Shown piece by piece: positions 15,863 through 25,311 of a DNA stretch of 64,000 nucleotides; position 1 is the first letter of the stretch, and each line of letters opens with the position of its first letter. The stretch covers positions 1-64,000 of the forward strand of contig CAKRDZ010000001.1 in NCBI GenBank assembly GCA_934316845.1, read 5' to 3'. The notes under the pieces were generated by a model that did no database searches, was not told the DNA's origin, and worked only from the letters and a program-made list of their open reading frames with translations. The position numbers were made by a program, and so were the translations under genes. The DNA comes from an uncultured Eubacterium sp. Its GTDB lineage: Bacteria > Bacillota > Clostridia > Lachnospirales > Lachnospiraceae.

Positions 15863-16208
15863 GGGAATCTTCCTCCGGTTCATTGTAGTTTAGTATGCGT
15901 TCAATCGCCCGGTTCACGGTATAAAAATTTTCTAGTAATTCACTAAGATACTCTTTCCCCTTTGGCTCCAAATGATAATAAACGCGTGTAAGCCGTTTCC
16001 CGACTTTGCGCTTTTCATCGGAAATATACCCTTTGTCTACTAAGCGATAAAGTGTAGGATACATAGAGCCTTCCGGGATAGTCAATATGTTTCCCGAACG
16101 TTCTTTGACAAGCTGTGAGATCTGATATCCATACAGATCGCCTTCCTGAAGCAGGGCAAGAACGAGAAGTTCTACCGATCCTTTCTTAAATGTATCCTGA
16201 TTACTCAA
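15855..16208 (-). CDS. PadR family transcriptional regulator
   Basis: The 117-residue protein shows the PadR winged helix: KGSVELLVLALLQEGDLYGYQI at the N-terminus, PEGSMYPTLYRLVDKGYIS for the recognition helix, and RVYYHLEPKGKEYL for the wing, with a short C-terminal dimer helix. It is transcribed away from the large ABC cluster, and the intergenic region carries two facing promoters and a 12-bp inverted repeat, so it probably represses both. PadR proteins near ABC exporters often respond to the exported drug or peptide; the signal here is unknown. Confidence 0.9.
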   Translation of the reverse strand: MSNQDTFKKGSVELLVLALLQEGDLYGYQISQLVKERSGNILTIPEGSMYPTLYRLVDKGYISDEKRKVGKRLTRVYYHLEPKGKEYLSELLENFYTVNRAIERILNYNEPEEDSHE

Positions 16209-16252
16209 TTTATAGCAGGCCGCCTTTCTAAAACTAAGAAGTAACTGGCTTC

Positions 16253-16282
16253 ATAATATGACAAGACCTATAAAAAAGTCAA
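16253..16282 (-). promoter_or_regulatory. PadR operon promoter
   Basis: On the minus strand TTGACT (16282-16277) and TATTAT (16258-16253), 18-bp spacer. The -10 overlaps the left arm of the 12-bp inverted repeat. Confidence 0.6.
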
Positions 16283-16305
16283 TACCTTATTTGCCTAAAT
16301 AGTGA

Positions 16306-16334
16306 TTGACAATGATAAATAAAGCAAGTATAAT
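16306..16334 (+). promoter_or_regulatory. Consensus promoter of the ABC cluster
   Basis: Perfect -35 TTGACA (16306-16311), 17-bp spacer, perfect -10 TATAAT (16329-16334). Such a strong core promoter implies tight repression when not needed. Confidence 0.88.
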
Positions 16335-16393
16335 AAAATAAAAAAAGAACGCTTAACAAAATATTATGAAGCTGGAAAGTACACGGTACAGAT

Positions 16394-17581
16394 ATGATCT
16401 ATATTTTAAATGACATCAAACGAAACGGAGTTTCTCTTTTGTGGAATACCATACAGCTCACGGCAGCTGCGTTGATCGCGATATATCTGCTGCAGGCCTT
16501 TTTTGATTACCGTCAGGTAGAACAGAAAATAAGCCGGATGACAGAGCATACAGAGATTTATATGTTTCGGGATCAAACCGGCGATGCGGCAATCGAAGAT
16601 TTCATAAACGATAAAAAGAAATGTAAAAAAATGGAAGAAAAATACGACGATCTGCAGAGAAAACTACAGGAAAATTCGCTGCATGTTAAGGCATTTACGG
16701 CAGATGATTCTGTGGCCTTTCCGATGTACCGCGGGCAGAGAGGGGAGATCCGCAGGGCATTGGGGTTGTCCAAGGAGCAGGAAGAACTTTCGAGAATACA
16801 AGTGTCGGAGAACTTTTTTGATATTTATGGGATTCAATGGGAAGGAGACAAAGAGGCATTTGTCAGGGAAAAGACGGATACGATACCGATTGTGGCAGGA
16901 GCAGATTTAAAAAAGGTATACCGGCTGCACGATGTTCTCTATGATCAGCAGACGCAGGGATATGAGATTGTCGGTTTTATGGATAAAGATTCCTTTTATG
17001 TGGCACCGGGAAAGACGAGGGAAAAGATCTGTCTGGATCAAGCTGTTATTCAATATAACAGAGTAGACAAAGAAGATATATTTTCTCTGTGGGGATATTA
17101 TGATTCCACCTGTTTTCTTACAGATGATATACAATTTTTGGAAGAAGAGACAGAGCAGCTGCGAAAGCAGGATTTACTGGAATTAAGTGTAAATAACTAT
17201 ACCAGACAAATGGATGCGATCCGTGTTGATATGCAGGATCAGATCGTATTGATGGGCGGCATCATGCTTATTATACTGGCATTTTGTTTTGTGGCATTGA
17301 CGGCAAATATATTTCATTTTATCCGGGAACACAAAAGAGAATTTGCGATTCATCAGATGTGTGGAGCAAGGCGGAAAACAATTTGCATTCGGATATTAAT
17401 ACCCGTGTGGAGTATGTATGGTATTATGTGCGTGACTGCGCTGGCGGCAGAGGGAAATACAAAGGCGGCGTGGATCAGTATTTTGGTGCTGGCGTGTTAT
17501 ATGCTGGCGGTCAGTTTGATCCCCTGCCTCTGTATGAGAAAAGATACCATCCGTGGAATGCTGCAAAAGACATTGAATTAA
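16394..17581 (+). CDS. FtsX-like ABC permease subunit
   Basis: The 395-residue membrane protein has the MacB/FtsX topology: one helix near the N-terminus (about 16-36), a large extracytoplasmic region (about 40-285), then three helices (about 285-310, 335-352 and 365-385). The cytosolic loop between helices 2 and 3 carries EFAIHQMCGARRKTI, the coupling segment typical of FtsX permeases. It would pair with the next permease and the ATPase at 18639. No strong ribosome site is seen; translation may start weakly. It is the first gene of the cluster behind a consensus promoter. Substrate unknown. Confidence 0.75.
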   Translation: MIYILNDIKRNGVSLLWNTIQLTAAALIAIYLLQAFFDYRQVEQKISRMTEHTEIYMFRDQTGDAAIEDFINDKKKCKKMEEKYDDLQRKLQENSLHVKAFTADDSVAFPMYRGQRGEIRRALGLSKEQEELSRIQVSENFFDIYGIQWEGDKEAFVREKTDTIPIVAGADLKKVYRLHDVLYDQQTQGYEIVGFMDKDSFYVAPGKTREKICLDQAVIQYNRVDKEDIFSLWGYYDSTCFLTDDIQFLEEETEQLRKQDLLELSVNNYTRQMDAIRVDMQDQIVLMGGIMLIILAFCFVALTANIFHFIREHKREFAIHQMCGARRKTICIRILIPVWSMYGIMCVTALAAEGNTKAAWISILVLACYMLAVSLIPCLCMRKDTIRGMLQKTLN

Positions 17582-17591
17582 GGGGGCTGTG

Positions 17592-18629
17592 ATGAGACGA
17601 TTTTTTTACCGTTCCGGGTTTATGATTGCGATCGAGATTATGGTTTCCGTGCTGTTTATATTGTGTGCCAATGCCATGATAAATGAAAAAAAGACATATC
17701 TTCCGATGGCGGGATTGGATGAAAATTATATGCTGTTTTTTCCGTCATCTACAGAAAATAATACAGTCGAAAAGATAAGATTAAAACTTCCGGAGAAAAT
17801 CCGGTATGCGGGACTCCGGTTTGAAAAAGGGGCTGCTGTCGCGTGCGGCGTTACTGTTTTGACGGAGGAAGGCAGGTCATTTACCGAAAAAGACCGGGAG
17901 ACGAAAGCCAATGTATTGCTGCTTCGCGAAGACTATCTTCCTCTCTGTAAAACGATAGACGGAAAGAGATATTATCCGTTACGGGGGACGATGTATGAAG
18001 TGATCGGCGTTTATTCGGATGGGGAGCGCAACGACAGCCGCTCCAATGAATATCTTGTCAATCTGTATGCTGCGGGGATAGAAAAAGAAGAGGACTGGGA
18101 ATATGGCTTTTTGGATGCGCCGGAAAATGTTCAGAAAATGTTTGCTTCGTCCCTGATAAAAGACGGTTATACCTTTGCGGCAGGAGATCAGAGAAAGGAA
18201 TATTTTAACCGTAATGTGCAGACCAGTACAAAAGCGGCGCTGGCGGTTTATGGTGCCGTGGCAGTGATCGTATTTGTCAATATTTTTTCGGCCATTGCTG
18301 TCTGGATGCGCGGAAGGAAAAAAGAAATTGTGATCCGCAAGATGGCCGGTGCACAAAAGACGCAGATTTTTGGCTGGCTGGTAAAAGATTTTATGATATT
18401 AGAGGGGATCAGTTTTGCCATCGGAACGGCGATTGCCGGAGGACTTCTGGCAGTGCTGGCAAAGTATGAGTTTTCGCCATCCTGGATCGTGGTGTTTGGA
18501 AAAAGGCTCGAACCTGCAGCAGCAGGAATTGCGGTTATCCCGGTGCTGCTCATCGGATTTGCCGTGATCAGCAGTAAGGCATGGTGGTATCTGCGGCATG
18601 AGATCATACAGATCATACGAAGTGAATAG
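17592..18629 (+). CDS. FtsX-like ABC permease subunit
   Basis: The 345-residue protein repeats the topology of the gene before it: N-terminal helix (about 8-28), extracytoplasmic domain to about 210, and three C-terminal helices, with EIVIRKMAGAQKTQIFGW as the FtsX coupling segment. ATG 17592 is preferred to the in-frame GTG 17589 because it is 5 nt after AGGGGG. It probably forms a heterodimer with the upstream permease; the ATPase gene follows after 9 nt. Confidence 0.75.
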   Translation: MRRFFYRSGFMIAIEIMVSVLFILCANAMINEKKTYLPMAGLDENYMLFFPSSTENNTVEKIRLKLPEKIRYAGLRFEKGAAVACGVTVLTEEGRSFTEKDRETKANVLLLREDYLPLCKTIDGKRYYPLRGTMYEVIGVYSDGERNDSRSNEYLVNLYAAGIEKEEDWEYGFLDAPENVQKMFASSLIKDGYTFAAGDQRKEYFNRNVQTSTKAALAVYGAVAVIVFVNIFSAIAVWMRGRKKEIVIRKMAGAQKTQIFGWLVKDFMILEGISFAIGTAIAGGLLAVLAKYEFSPSWIVVFGKRLEPAAAGIAVIPVLLIGFAVISSKAWWYLRHEIIQIIRSE

Positions 18630-18638
18630 GAGAATAAA

Positions 18639-19304
18639 ATGCTAATAGAATTGGAAAATATAGGAAAAACATACCGCGAAGGAAGTCTTTCTTTTGAAGC
18701 ACTGAGAGACGTTGATCTTTCCATCGAAGAGGGAGAGAGTGTCGCGATCATGGGCGCTTCCGGCTCTGGAAAATCGACGCTGCTAAACATCCTTGGCGGC
18801 ATGGACAAGGCAAGCCGAGGAAAATATTATCTGGAGGGCGAAGAGATCAGTTCGTATTCCGAAAAGCAGATGGCGCGGATCCGGAATGAAATGTTTGGCT
18901 TTGTAATGCAGGACTTTGCCTTGATCGAACGTGAAACGGTAGAAAAAAATGTTGTGCTGCCGCTATTGTATTCCAAGCGGTTCCGGTATCAGAAGAAAGC
19001 CCGTGTGGAGTATGTTTTAAGGGAAGTGGGATTGTATGAAAAACGGCATCAGCCGGTGACAAAACTTTCCGGTGGACAAAGACAGCGGGTGGCGATCGCC
19101 AGAGCACTTGTAAATGATGCCTCGGTGCTTTTGTGTGATGAACCGACGGGAGCACTCGACCGGGCGACGGGGGAGGAGATCATTCACCGGTTTATGACCC
19201 TTCATGCACAGGGGAAGACGGTGATCATAGTAACTCATGATGAAATGGTAGCAAAACACTGCGGAAGGATAATCCGCATTGTAGACGGGAGGGTTGAAGG
19301 ATGA
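18639..19304 (+). CDS. MacB/LolD-type ABC ATPase
   Basis: The 221-residue ATPase has Walker A GASGSGKST (39-47), Q-loop VMQDF, signature LSGGQRQRVAIARAL, Walker B LLCDEPTGALD and the H-switch VTHD. Length and motifs match the LolD/MacB/SalX group that powers FtsX-type permeases for mechanotransmission or peptide export. It overlaps the following lipoprotein gene by 4 nt (ATGA). Confidence 0.92.
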   Translation: MLIELENIGKTYREGSLSFEALRDVDLSIEEGESVAIMGASGSGKSTLLNILGGMDKASRGKYYLEGEEISSYSEKQMARIRNEMFGFVMQDFALIERETVEKNVVLPLLYSKRFRYQKKARVEYVLREVGLYEKRHQPVTKLSGGQRQRVAIARALVNDASVLLCDEPTGALDRATGEEIIHRFMTLHAQGKTVIIVTHDEMVAKHCGRIIRIVDGRVEG

Positions 19305-20416
19305 CAAAATCCATTCGCCTGCTTCCTGTGTTACTCGTGACAGTACTGTCAGTAACAGCGTGTCAGAGTCCGCAGGACAGTGCAAAAAACGATAGCCGGG
19401 ATACGGTGCAGAAAGAGAGTATTGATACGATATGGAGTACATGGGACGAGACACTGAAAGAATCCCATAATAATATTTATTTTGAAAAAGATCTGTCGTG
19501 TGAAAAGCCGCAGGAAGTGGCGGTATATCAGTTAGAGCAGGCTGGTGATGTTGACAAAAAGGCAGAGCAGATCCGCAGAGAATATGTGCCGGACAAAGAA
19601 TTTGATAAAAAATATTACAAGGAAAATCCGAATACCGTGCCGCCGGGACCAGAATACGTCAACGAAAAGACCGGGCAGACGTGGATCATCGGCGACAATG
19701 GTTTCATCAATTACAGTAAATCTTCGGACGATACCAATTACCTTGACGGCGCAGAGGATGTGGAAAAGACAATTTTTGTAAACCGCCCGTATACGGATGA
19801 AGAAATCATATTAAAAGACGGAACGATCACACTTTCGCAGGCGGTTGCCAAGGCGCAGAAAGAGGAAGATAAATGGAAGAAATTGTCAGGCGATGAATGC
19901 GGTACACGGCCGAAAAAGATTGAGATCCTTTCGGCAGCAGATGGCGGCGAAGGAAAAGCTGTCAAGATCAGTTTTGAAAAAACATACAAGGGCGCCGGTA
20001 TATTGACGGAGCAGAAAACGACGGAGACTTCACAGGATAAACCGTTGTCCGTTGACTATCTGTCATTCTTTGACGATACGGTGACAATTACGTCGGTGCA
20101 TGGGATAGAGCGGATTGTCAGCAATGCGGGAGCGGTACACCAAAAGACGGTGGAACGCAAATTAGATCAGATCGTGTCCTTAAAAAGCGCGATACAGATC
20201 ATGGAAAAAGAGCTGGCTGCCTACCATGACTTTAAGGTCAGCCATATCGAATTGTGTTACCGCTATGTGAATGAAAAGATAGAGCGAAACGATGCGGGAA
20301 ACATCTATACGACAAGTCCCTGCTGGGTATTTTACATCAATGAAGAACAGTATAAAGAAGAATTTATCCTTGTTGACTGTGAGACAGGGAAAATGGATTA
20401 CATAAAGAACTATTAG
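19301..20416 (+). CDS. Putative lipoprotein in ABC cluster
   Basis: The 371-residue protein has a short signal ending in a lipobox (SVTAC, Cys near residue 21), then a hydrophilic outer domain with EYVNEKTGQTWIIGDNGF and a C-terminal part that ends FILVDCETGKMDYI. It is translationally coupled to the ATPase gene and precedes two more membrane genes. It could be a substrate-capture or accessory lipoprotein for the exporter. Not recognised beyond that. Confidence 0.65.
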   Translation: MTKSIRLLPVLLVTVLSVTACQSPQDSAKNDSRDTVQKESIDTIWSTWDETLKESHNNIYFEKDLSCEKPQEVAVYQLEQAGDVDKKAEQIRREYVPDKEFDKKYYKENPNTVPPGPEYVNEKTGQTWIIGDNGFINYSKSSDDTNYLDGAEDVEKTIFVNRPYTDEEIILKDGTITLSQAVAKAQKEEDKWKKLSGDECGTRPKKIEILSAADGGEGKAVKISFEKTYKGAGILTEQKTTETSQDKPLSVDYLSFFDDTVTITSVHGIERIVSNAGAVHQKTVERKLDQIVSLKSAIQIMEKELAAYHDFKVSHIELCYRYVNEKIERNDAGNIYTTSPCWVFYINEEQYKEEFILVDCETGKMDYIKNY

Positions 20417-20432
20417 GAAAAGAGGTGGCGCT

Positions 20433-21197
20433 GTGATCCGGAATCTTTGGCATTACCTGAAAAATATCCTGTGTACCCCGCTGTTCTGGGGCTGTGTCGT
20501 CATATGCACGATACTCCGCTTTACGACAATCTGCTATGTCAATGAGGCGGGAAAAGAGTACACGATTTTTGAACTGCTCTTTCATAAGCAGGAACTCTGG
20601 GATACGGTCAGCGCAGAAATTCCGCTTACGGACATTCTGGAAAGTCCGCTCGGAACCTATGCGTTGATGTTTATGCCGGTCGTTGTCATATTTCCGTTTT
20701 TGAACTACTTCTGGGCAGAACGGATGACCGGTTACAGCCGTTTTGTCGTGGCGAGGATTGGAAAAGTGCGTTATGCGGTCATCCGCGCAGTGAGTGGTGT
20801 GATTAGTGCCGGCTTTACGGCGGCGCTTGGGTGTATTTTAGCCGATGTGATATTGATCGCCCTTCTGCCGTCAGAGGGACTTATAATTGGAAAAATATGG
20901 ATATTCAAAATTGCCTGTTTTATGGTTTACGGAATGCTTGTCAGTACACCGGGACTGGCAGCGGCGGCTGTCTTTTATAATAAATATGTCGTGGCGTGTA
21001 TTCCGTTTTTGGCATTCTATTTATTGGATCTAACCCTCGAAAAACAGGGGCTGGTGCGATGGCAGACATCGTATTTTACTTATTTTTACCGACAGCCGGA
21101 ACCGGGATTTAATATGGTGTTTTATATCGTCATGGCACTGGTATTCATGGCTGTGTTCGGTACGATCTTGACAAAAAGGAGGGATGGGTGTGCATAA
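20433..21197 (+). CDS. ABC-2-like membrane protein
   Basis: This starts with GTG 20433, about 9 nt after an AGAGG site, giving 254 residues. About six hydrophobic segments are seen, beginning with LFWGCVVICTILRFTTICY and including a conserved ABC-2-like stretch FPFLNYFWAERMTGYSRFVVARIG. It is probably one half of a transporter with the next gene and the ATPase at 22043. Its 3' end overlaps the next gene. Confidence 0.65.
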   Translation: MIRNLWHYLKNILCTPLFWGCVVICTILRFTTICYVNEAGKEYTIFELLFHKQELWDTVSAEIPLTDILESPLGTYALMFMPVVVIFPFLNYFWAERMTGYSRFVVARIGKVRYAVIRAVSGVISAGFTAALGCILADVILIALLPSEGLIIGKIWIFKIACFMVYGMLVSTPGLAAAAVFYNKYVVACIPFLAFYLLDLTLEKQGLVRWQTSYFTYFYRQPEPGFNMVFYIVMALVFMAVFGTILTKRRDGCA

Positions 21198-22050
21198 TAT
21201 TTCCATGCGAAAGATAATACGGGTCTGTCAGGCAGAATGTTATCATTTTTTGTGTTCCGGAAGGCTGGCGCTGGTGCTTGCCGTGTGGGTATTTGCGTAT
21301 CAGTTTATCACCGTTCCGCTGCTCCGGAATGCAGAGAGGATGCACGCTTCCCTGCTTGTGATCGAGCCGTACATCGCGCTGATCAATTCCAATTTTATGA
21401 TCCTTATTATGCCGGTGCTGTTTCTTGTCCTGCTCTCGGATTTTCCGCGCGTCGATGCCAATGCTTATTTTTATCTGGTGCGTACCGGAAAGACAAACTG
21501 GGTGCTCGGACAATTGTTATATGGTGTTGTGATCACGGCAGGCTACCTTTTGATGCAGTTTGCCGGGATGGTCATACCGGTGCTGGCAGAGGGCAGATGG
21601 GGCACCGGATGGAGTCCGGTCATTACGGATTTTGCAAGAGAATTTCCGGAATATGCACAAAGTGCAGGTGCTGTCAGCATACAGCCGCAGCTGTATTACC
21701 ATGTGCCGCCGTGGGAGGCGGTGCTTGTGGGAAGTGCATTGCTGGCGGCGTATCTGTATCTTCTCCTGCTCATCAAACTTTTGTGCTTTCTCCTTCGGGC
21801 GAAGACAATGGGGCTGTTACTGTGCTTTTTCGTCATTGCGTTTGGCACCGGATTGTGTACGACATTTTCGCAGATGCGGTTTTTGATGCCGATGGGAAAC
21901 AGCATTTTGGGGATTCACTACAGCCAGTATTATATGGAAATGGTATATCCGCTCGAATACAGTGTCATATATTTTGCCGTGCTGATCGGCGTTTTCATAA
22001 TAGGGATTATCGGATTGCGGAAAAGGTTAGGAGGGCAGGAACATGATTGA
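21190..22050 (+). CDS. ABC-2-like membrane protein
   Basis: The start is uncertain: ATG 21184 abuts AGGAGG, GTG 21190 lies 7 nt after it and is preferred, and ATG 21205 is possible. The 286-residue protein has about six membrane helices (for example LALVLAVWVFAYQFITVPLL and YSVIYFAVLIGVFIIGIIGL) and a pattern like the previous gene, LLSDFPRVDANAYFYLVRTGK. The two form a likely permease pair for the ATPase that starts inside its 3' end. Confidence 0.65.
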   Translation: MHNISMRKIIRVCQAECYHFLCSGRLALVLAVWVFAYQFITVPLLRNAERMHASLLVIEPYIALINSNFMILIMPVLFLVLLSDFPRVDANAYFYLVRTGKTNWVLGQLLYGVVITAGYLLMQFAGMVIPVLAEGRWGTGWSPVITDFAREFPEYAQSAGAVSIQPQLYYHVPPWEAVLVGSALLAAYLYLLLLIKLLCFLLRAKTMGLLLCFFVIAFGTGLCTTFSQMRFLMPMGNSILGIHYSQYYMEMVYPLEYSVIYFAVLIGVFIIGIIGLRKRLGGQEHD

Positions 22051-22666
22051 TGTAAAAAATGTCAATGTGACGATCGGGAAAAACCGGATTCTGCAGGATA
22101 TCTCGGTTCATTTTGAGAAAGGAAAAATTCACGGTCTGATCGGACGCAATGGTTCGGGGAAAACCGTTTTGATGAAATGTATCTGTGGGTTTATGAAACC
22201 GACAAGCGGTGCCGTTTTTGTGGAAGGAAAACAGATTGGAAAAGATGTGGATTTTGTGCCGAATGCCGGTGTCATCATCGAAACGCCGGGATTTGTGCCA
22301 TTTTACAGTGGATACAAAAATTTACATATTTTGGCAGAACTCAACCGCAGGATCGGCAGGGAAGAGATTGAGGACGCGATGCGGACGGTGGGACTGGATC
22401 CGGGCTTGAAGCGGCATGTGAAAAAATACAGTCTTGGGATGCGCCAGCGCCTGGGGATCGCGCAGGCAATAATGGAAAAGCCGCAGCTGCTCATTTTAGA
22501 TGAACCCTTTAACGGATTGGACAAAGAGGGAGTTGAACAGATGCGGACGTATTTTCTGAAATTAAAAGAAGAAGGAGCCACGATCCTTTTGACGTCTCAT
22601 ACAAGTGAGGACATAAAACTACTTTGCGATACGGTGACAGAAATGGAGAAAGGAAGAAAATTATGA
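22043..22666 (+). CDS. ABC ATPase (second)
   Basis: The 207-residue ATPase has Walker A GRNGSGKT, a diverged signature YSLGMRQRLGIAQA, Walker B LLILDEPFNGLD and H-switch SHTSED. It resembles the CcmA/NatA-type ATPases of ABC-2 exporters used in self-protection against peptides. Its start overlaps the permease stop by 8 nt and its stop overlaps the next start by 4 nt, indicating one polycistronic unit. Confidence 0.88.
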   Translation: MIDVKNVNVTIGKNRILQDISVHFEKGKIHGLIGRNGSGKTVLMKCICGFMKPTSGAVFVEGKQIGKDVDFVPNAGVIIETPGFVPFYSGYKNLHILAELNRRIGREEIEDAMRTVGLDPGLKRHVKKYSLGMRQRLGIAQAIMEKPQLLILDEPFNGLDKEGVEQMRTYFLKLKEEGATILLTSHTSEDIKLLCDTVTEMEKGRKL

Positions 22667-24630
22667 CGACGTACAAAAACACGATACGATTATTTATGAG
22701 GACATTGAGTGTGAGTATTCCGTATGTTCTTTTGCTGATTGCGGAAAATGTATTTCTATTTCGACTGCTGCATGCCTTTGTGGGTGCGGCTCCGGAGGAA
22801 GTGCAGGCAATCTATTTTTTGAAAGATATGGATTATCTTTATGTATTGGGATTTCTATTCTTTTTATTTGTCTCGTGCGAATTTATGCGGAAAAGCAGGG
22901 AGGTAAATCTGCAGGAGACGATGCGGGAGCGGGCGTGGCTGGTGGAAGGAAACCAGTTTGCCGTACTTGGAACAGCCATTGTGGTCTATGCGCTTGTATT
23001 TCTGATCTATGCGGTCGCAGGCGTCACGATCCTGCATATGCCGCAGATGTGCTTTATCCAGATGTTAAAGGTACTTGGAGTTAATATATTTTTGCTTTCG
23101 TGTGCGGCGGCCGGCATGGGATATCTGATCGCGCGGATTCCAAACCGTTATGTCGGATATCTGGTGATCCTTGCCGTGCTCATGCTCATCCTGCCGGCAA
23201 ATGCGAAATATTTTTCGATGCTGTCGTGGGGCAGAGGGATCTCGGTTTACTGGCTGCGTGACTGGCTGTATCTTCTGCCGCCGGATATCCAGGCGCTGGG
23301 AGATCCGTTGTATGGAATGCCGGTAGAATATTACCGCGCCGCCGGTATGCTCCTGTGGATCGGCGTGGGCGGCTGGCTCTTTGTGCGCAGTGTATGCAGG
23401 TATACGAAGGGAAAACGAAGGGTGGCAGATGGCCTGTTTATCGTCTGGACCGCCCTCTGTGTGCTGGCTGTAGTCAATGAAGGAAGCGTATTACGCATGA
23501 CAGATCATCCGAAGAGTGCCGTGTCAGAAGACCAGAATTATTATGATTCACAGCCGCAGATCGAAGAAAAACAAAAGGATTTTCGCGTGCAGGCATACGA
23601 TATGGAATTGTCCTTTGGCAGCGAACTTTCGGCAAAAGTGACCGCGACGGTTTCGGCGGCAGATGCACCGGAACAATATCATTTTACCCTTTACCACGGA
23701 TATAAGGTTTCCTACGTACGGTCGGAAGACGGAGAAAACCTTTCGTTTACCCAGGCGGGGGATCAGGTCGTGGTGGACAATCCGCAGAAAAAGGCAGAGT
23801 GCAAACTGACGTTCTGCTATAAGGGGAGCAGTCCGGTCTTTTATGCAAACCGGAATGCCTGTTTCCTGCCGGGATTCTTTGCGTACTATCCGGTGGCAGG
23901 CGTGGAAGATCTGTATGAAAATGGCATGTGGAAGGTAAATGAAAATGAGACAGCGGCATTTACGATCTGTACAAAGGGACTCAATGCCGCAAGCAACCTG
24001 CCGGGAAATGGGGATTCCCATGCAGGAGAAACTTCGTATGTGACGCTCGTGGGCGGAAATTGCAGACAAATGGAAAAAAATGGAAGCCGGCAGATCGTTT
24101 ATCCGCTGGATACCAATTCGTTTACAGCCGCGGAACAGTTTACGACGACGGAATTTTCCGAAGAATGGGAAAAACTTATGACATTTCTTGCAATTCAGGA
24201 GCCATCCCCGGCGCAGGGGAAAATGGTGGTCGTCATACCGGGAAGTTTCGCATTTAATACCATTTTGCAGGAATATTATGATCTCGGAGACCACATATTG
24301 ACGAAAAATGCGGTTTCGCCGATCCAGGTGCTGGCGGCAGAGGTGAAAGCAGAGGGAAAGACGGCATTGAAGGACATCTTTTTCTCGTATGACTGGCAGA
24401 TCGAGGATCCGGCAGAGATAGAACTTTTAAAGGACTTGTCGGAGGGGGCAGAATTGTCCGAGGAAGAACAGTTACAGGATGACTTTATATTGAAAATGCG
24501 CGAATGCGGTACGAAGTACGTGGCGCAGGCGACGATTCAATATCTGATGGATACGCAGGATAACAGAACACCAAACGAATTTTTGCAGGCGTTACAAAAC
24601 GCAGAGGGAGGCAGACATGATAAAGATTGA
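22663..24630 (+). CDS. Large ABC-2-like permease with extracytoplasmic domain
   Basis: ATG 22663 overlaps the preceding stop (ATGA), giving 655 residues. The N-terminal part (about 1-280) has at least six membrane helices. The rest is a long outer domain of beta-rich character containing FRVQAYDMELSF and FLPGFFAYYPVAG, somewhat like the N-terminal sandwich of M1 aminopeptidases fused to permeases, but no HExxH is present. It pairs with the ATPase at 24617 and the membrane protein at 25312. The peptidase-like resemblance is a guess. Confidence 0.6.
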   Translation: MTTYKNTIRLFMRTLSVSIPYVLLLIAENVFLFRLLHAFVGAAPEEVQAIYFLKDMDYLYVLGFLFFLFVSCEFMRKSREVNLQETMRERAWLVEGNQFAVLGTAIVVYALVFLIYAVAGVTILHMPQMCFIQMLKVLGVNIFLLSCAAAGMGYLIARIPNRYVGYLVILAVLMLILPANAKYFSMLSWGRGISVYWLRDWLYLLPPDIQALGDPLYGMPVEYYRAAGMLLWIGVGGWLFVRSVCRYTKGKRRVADGLFIVWTALCVLAVVNEGSVLRMTDHPKSAVSEDQNYYDSQPQIEEKQKDFRVQAYDMELSFGSELSAKVTATVSAADAPEQYHFTLYHGYKVSYVRSEDGENLSFTQAGDQVVVDNPQKKAECKLTFCYKGSSPVFYANRNACFLPGFFAYYPVAGVEDLYENGMWKVNENETAAFTICTKGLNAASNLPGNGDSHAGETSYVTLVGGNCRQMEKNGSRQIVYPLDTNSFTAAEQFTTTEFSEEWEKLMTFLAIQEPSPAQGKMVVVIPGSFAFNTILQEYYDLGDHILTKNAVSPIQVLAAEVKAEGKTALKDIFFSYDWQIEDPAEIELLKDLSEGAELSEEEQLQDDFILKMRECGTKYVAQATIQYLMDTQDNRTPNEFLQALQNAEGGRHDKD

Positions 24631-25309
24631 AAAGGTAAGTAAAAACTTTCGCAGCCACAAGGTGATCAAGGAATTCAGCTGCGAGCTGGACAAAGGTTGT
24701 TATGGACTTCTGGGACCAAACGGAGCGGGGAAAACGACGCTTTTGCGCTGTATTCTCGGACTGTATCCGGTTTCGGAGGGGACGGTCACGATGCAGAAAG
24801 AGGATCAGATCGGCTATCTCCCACAGCGTTTTGGCATGTTTCACGAGTTAAAAGTAAAGGAAATGATGCATTATTTTGCCGCCGCCAAAAAGGTGCCAAA
24901 GGAGAAGCGGGAGGCAGAGATCGATCGTGTGCTCGCCGATGTCAATTTATCGGAAAAGGCAGGAGAAAAGGTGGGACATCTGTCCGGCGGAATGCAGCGG
25001 CGGCTTGGCATCGCGCAGGCGATTCTCGGAGATCCGGATATTCTGTTTCTCGATGAACCGACGACAGGACTGGATCCGGAGGAGCGGAGCCATTTTAAAG
25101 AAATTATCCAAAAATTGTCAAAAGAAAATAAGATCATCGTGATCTCTACCCACATCGTGGAAGAAGTGGAGGCGGTGTGTGACCGCGTCTTAATTATGAA
25201 AGACGGGACACTTTTGGAAAATGTGACGGTAGAAGAAGCGTGTCGTTTTGCCGGGGAGGACAATGCGACACTCGAACAGGGATATTTGCAGAGACTGAAA
25301 GAGGCGTAG
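24617..25309 (+). CDS. ABC ATPase (third)
   Basis: The 230-residue ATPase has Walker A GPNGAGKT, signature LSGGMQRRLGIAQA, Walker B LFLDEPTTGLDPEE and H-switch STHIVEEVE. The NatA/CcmA-like C-terminus includes the usual D-loop and a short tail. It overlaps the preceding gene by 14 nt and is followed after 2 nt by the last membrane gene, so it belongs to the third transport module of the cluster. Confidence 0.9.
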   Translation: MIKIEKVSKNFRSHKVIKEFSCELDKGCYGLLGPNGAGKTTLLRCILGLYPVSEGTVTMQKEDQIGYLPQRFGMFHELKVKEMMHYFAAAKKVPKEKREAEIDRVLADVNLSEKAGEKVGHLSGGMQRRLGIAQAILGDPDILFLDEPTTGLDPEERSHFKEIIQKLSKENKIIVISTHIVEEVEAVCDRVLIMKDGTLLENVTVEEACRFAGEDNATLEQGYLQRLKEA

Positions 25310-25311
25310 CG

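Larger units (their letters stand above)
16248..16372. promoter_or_regulatory. 12-bp inverted repeat flanking the divergent promoters, candidate PadR operators
   Basis: GCTTCATAATAT at 16248-16259 recurs inverted at 16361-16372. One arm covers the PadR -10; the other lies about 27 nt after the ABC -10, in the start of that transcript. Each gene set therefore has the same motif near its 5' end. Confidence 0.55.
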
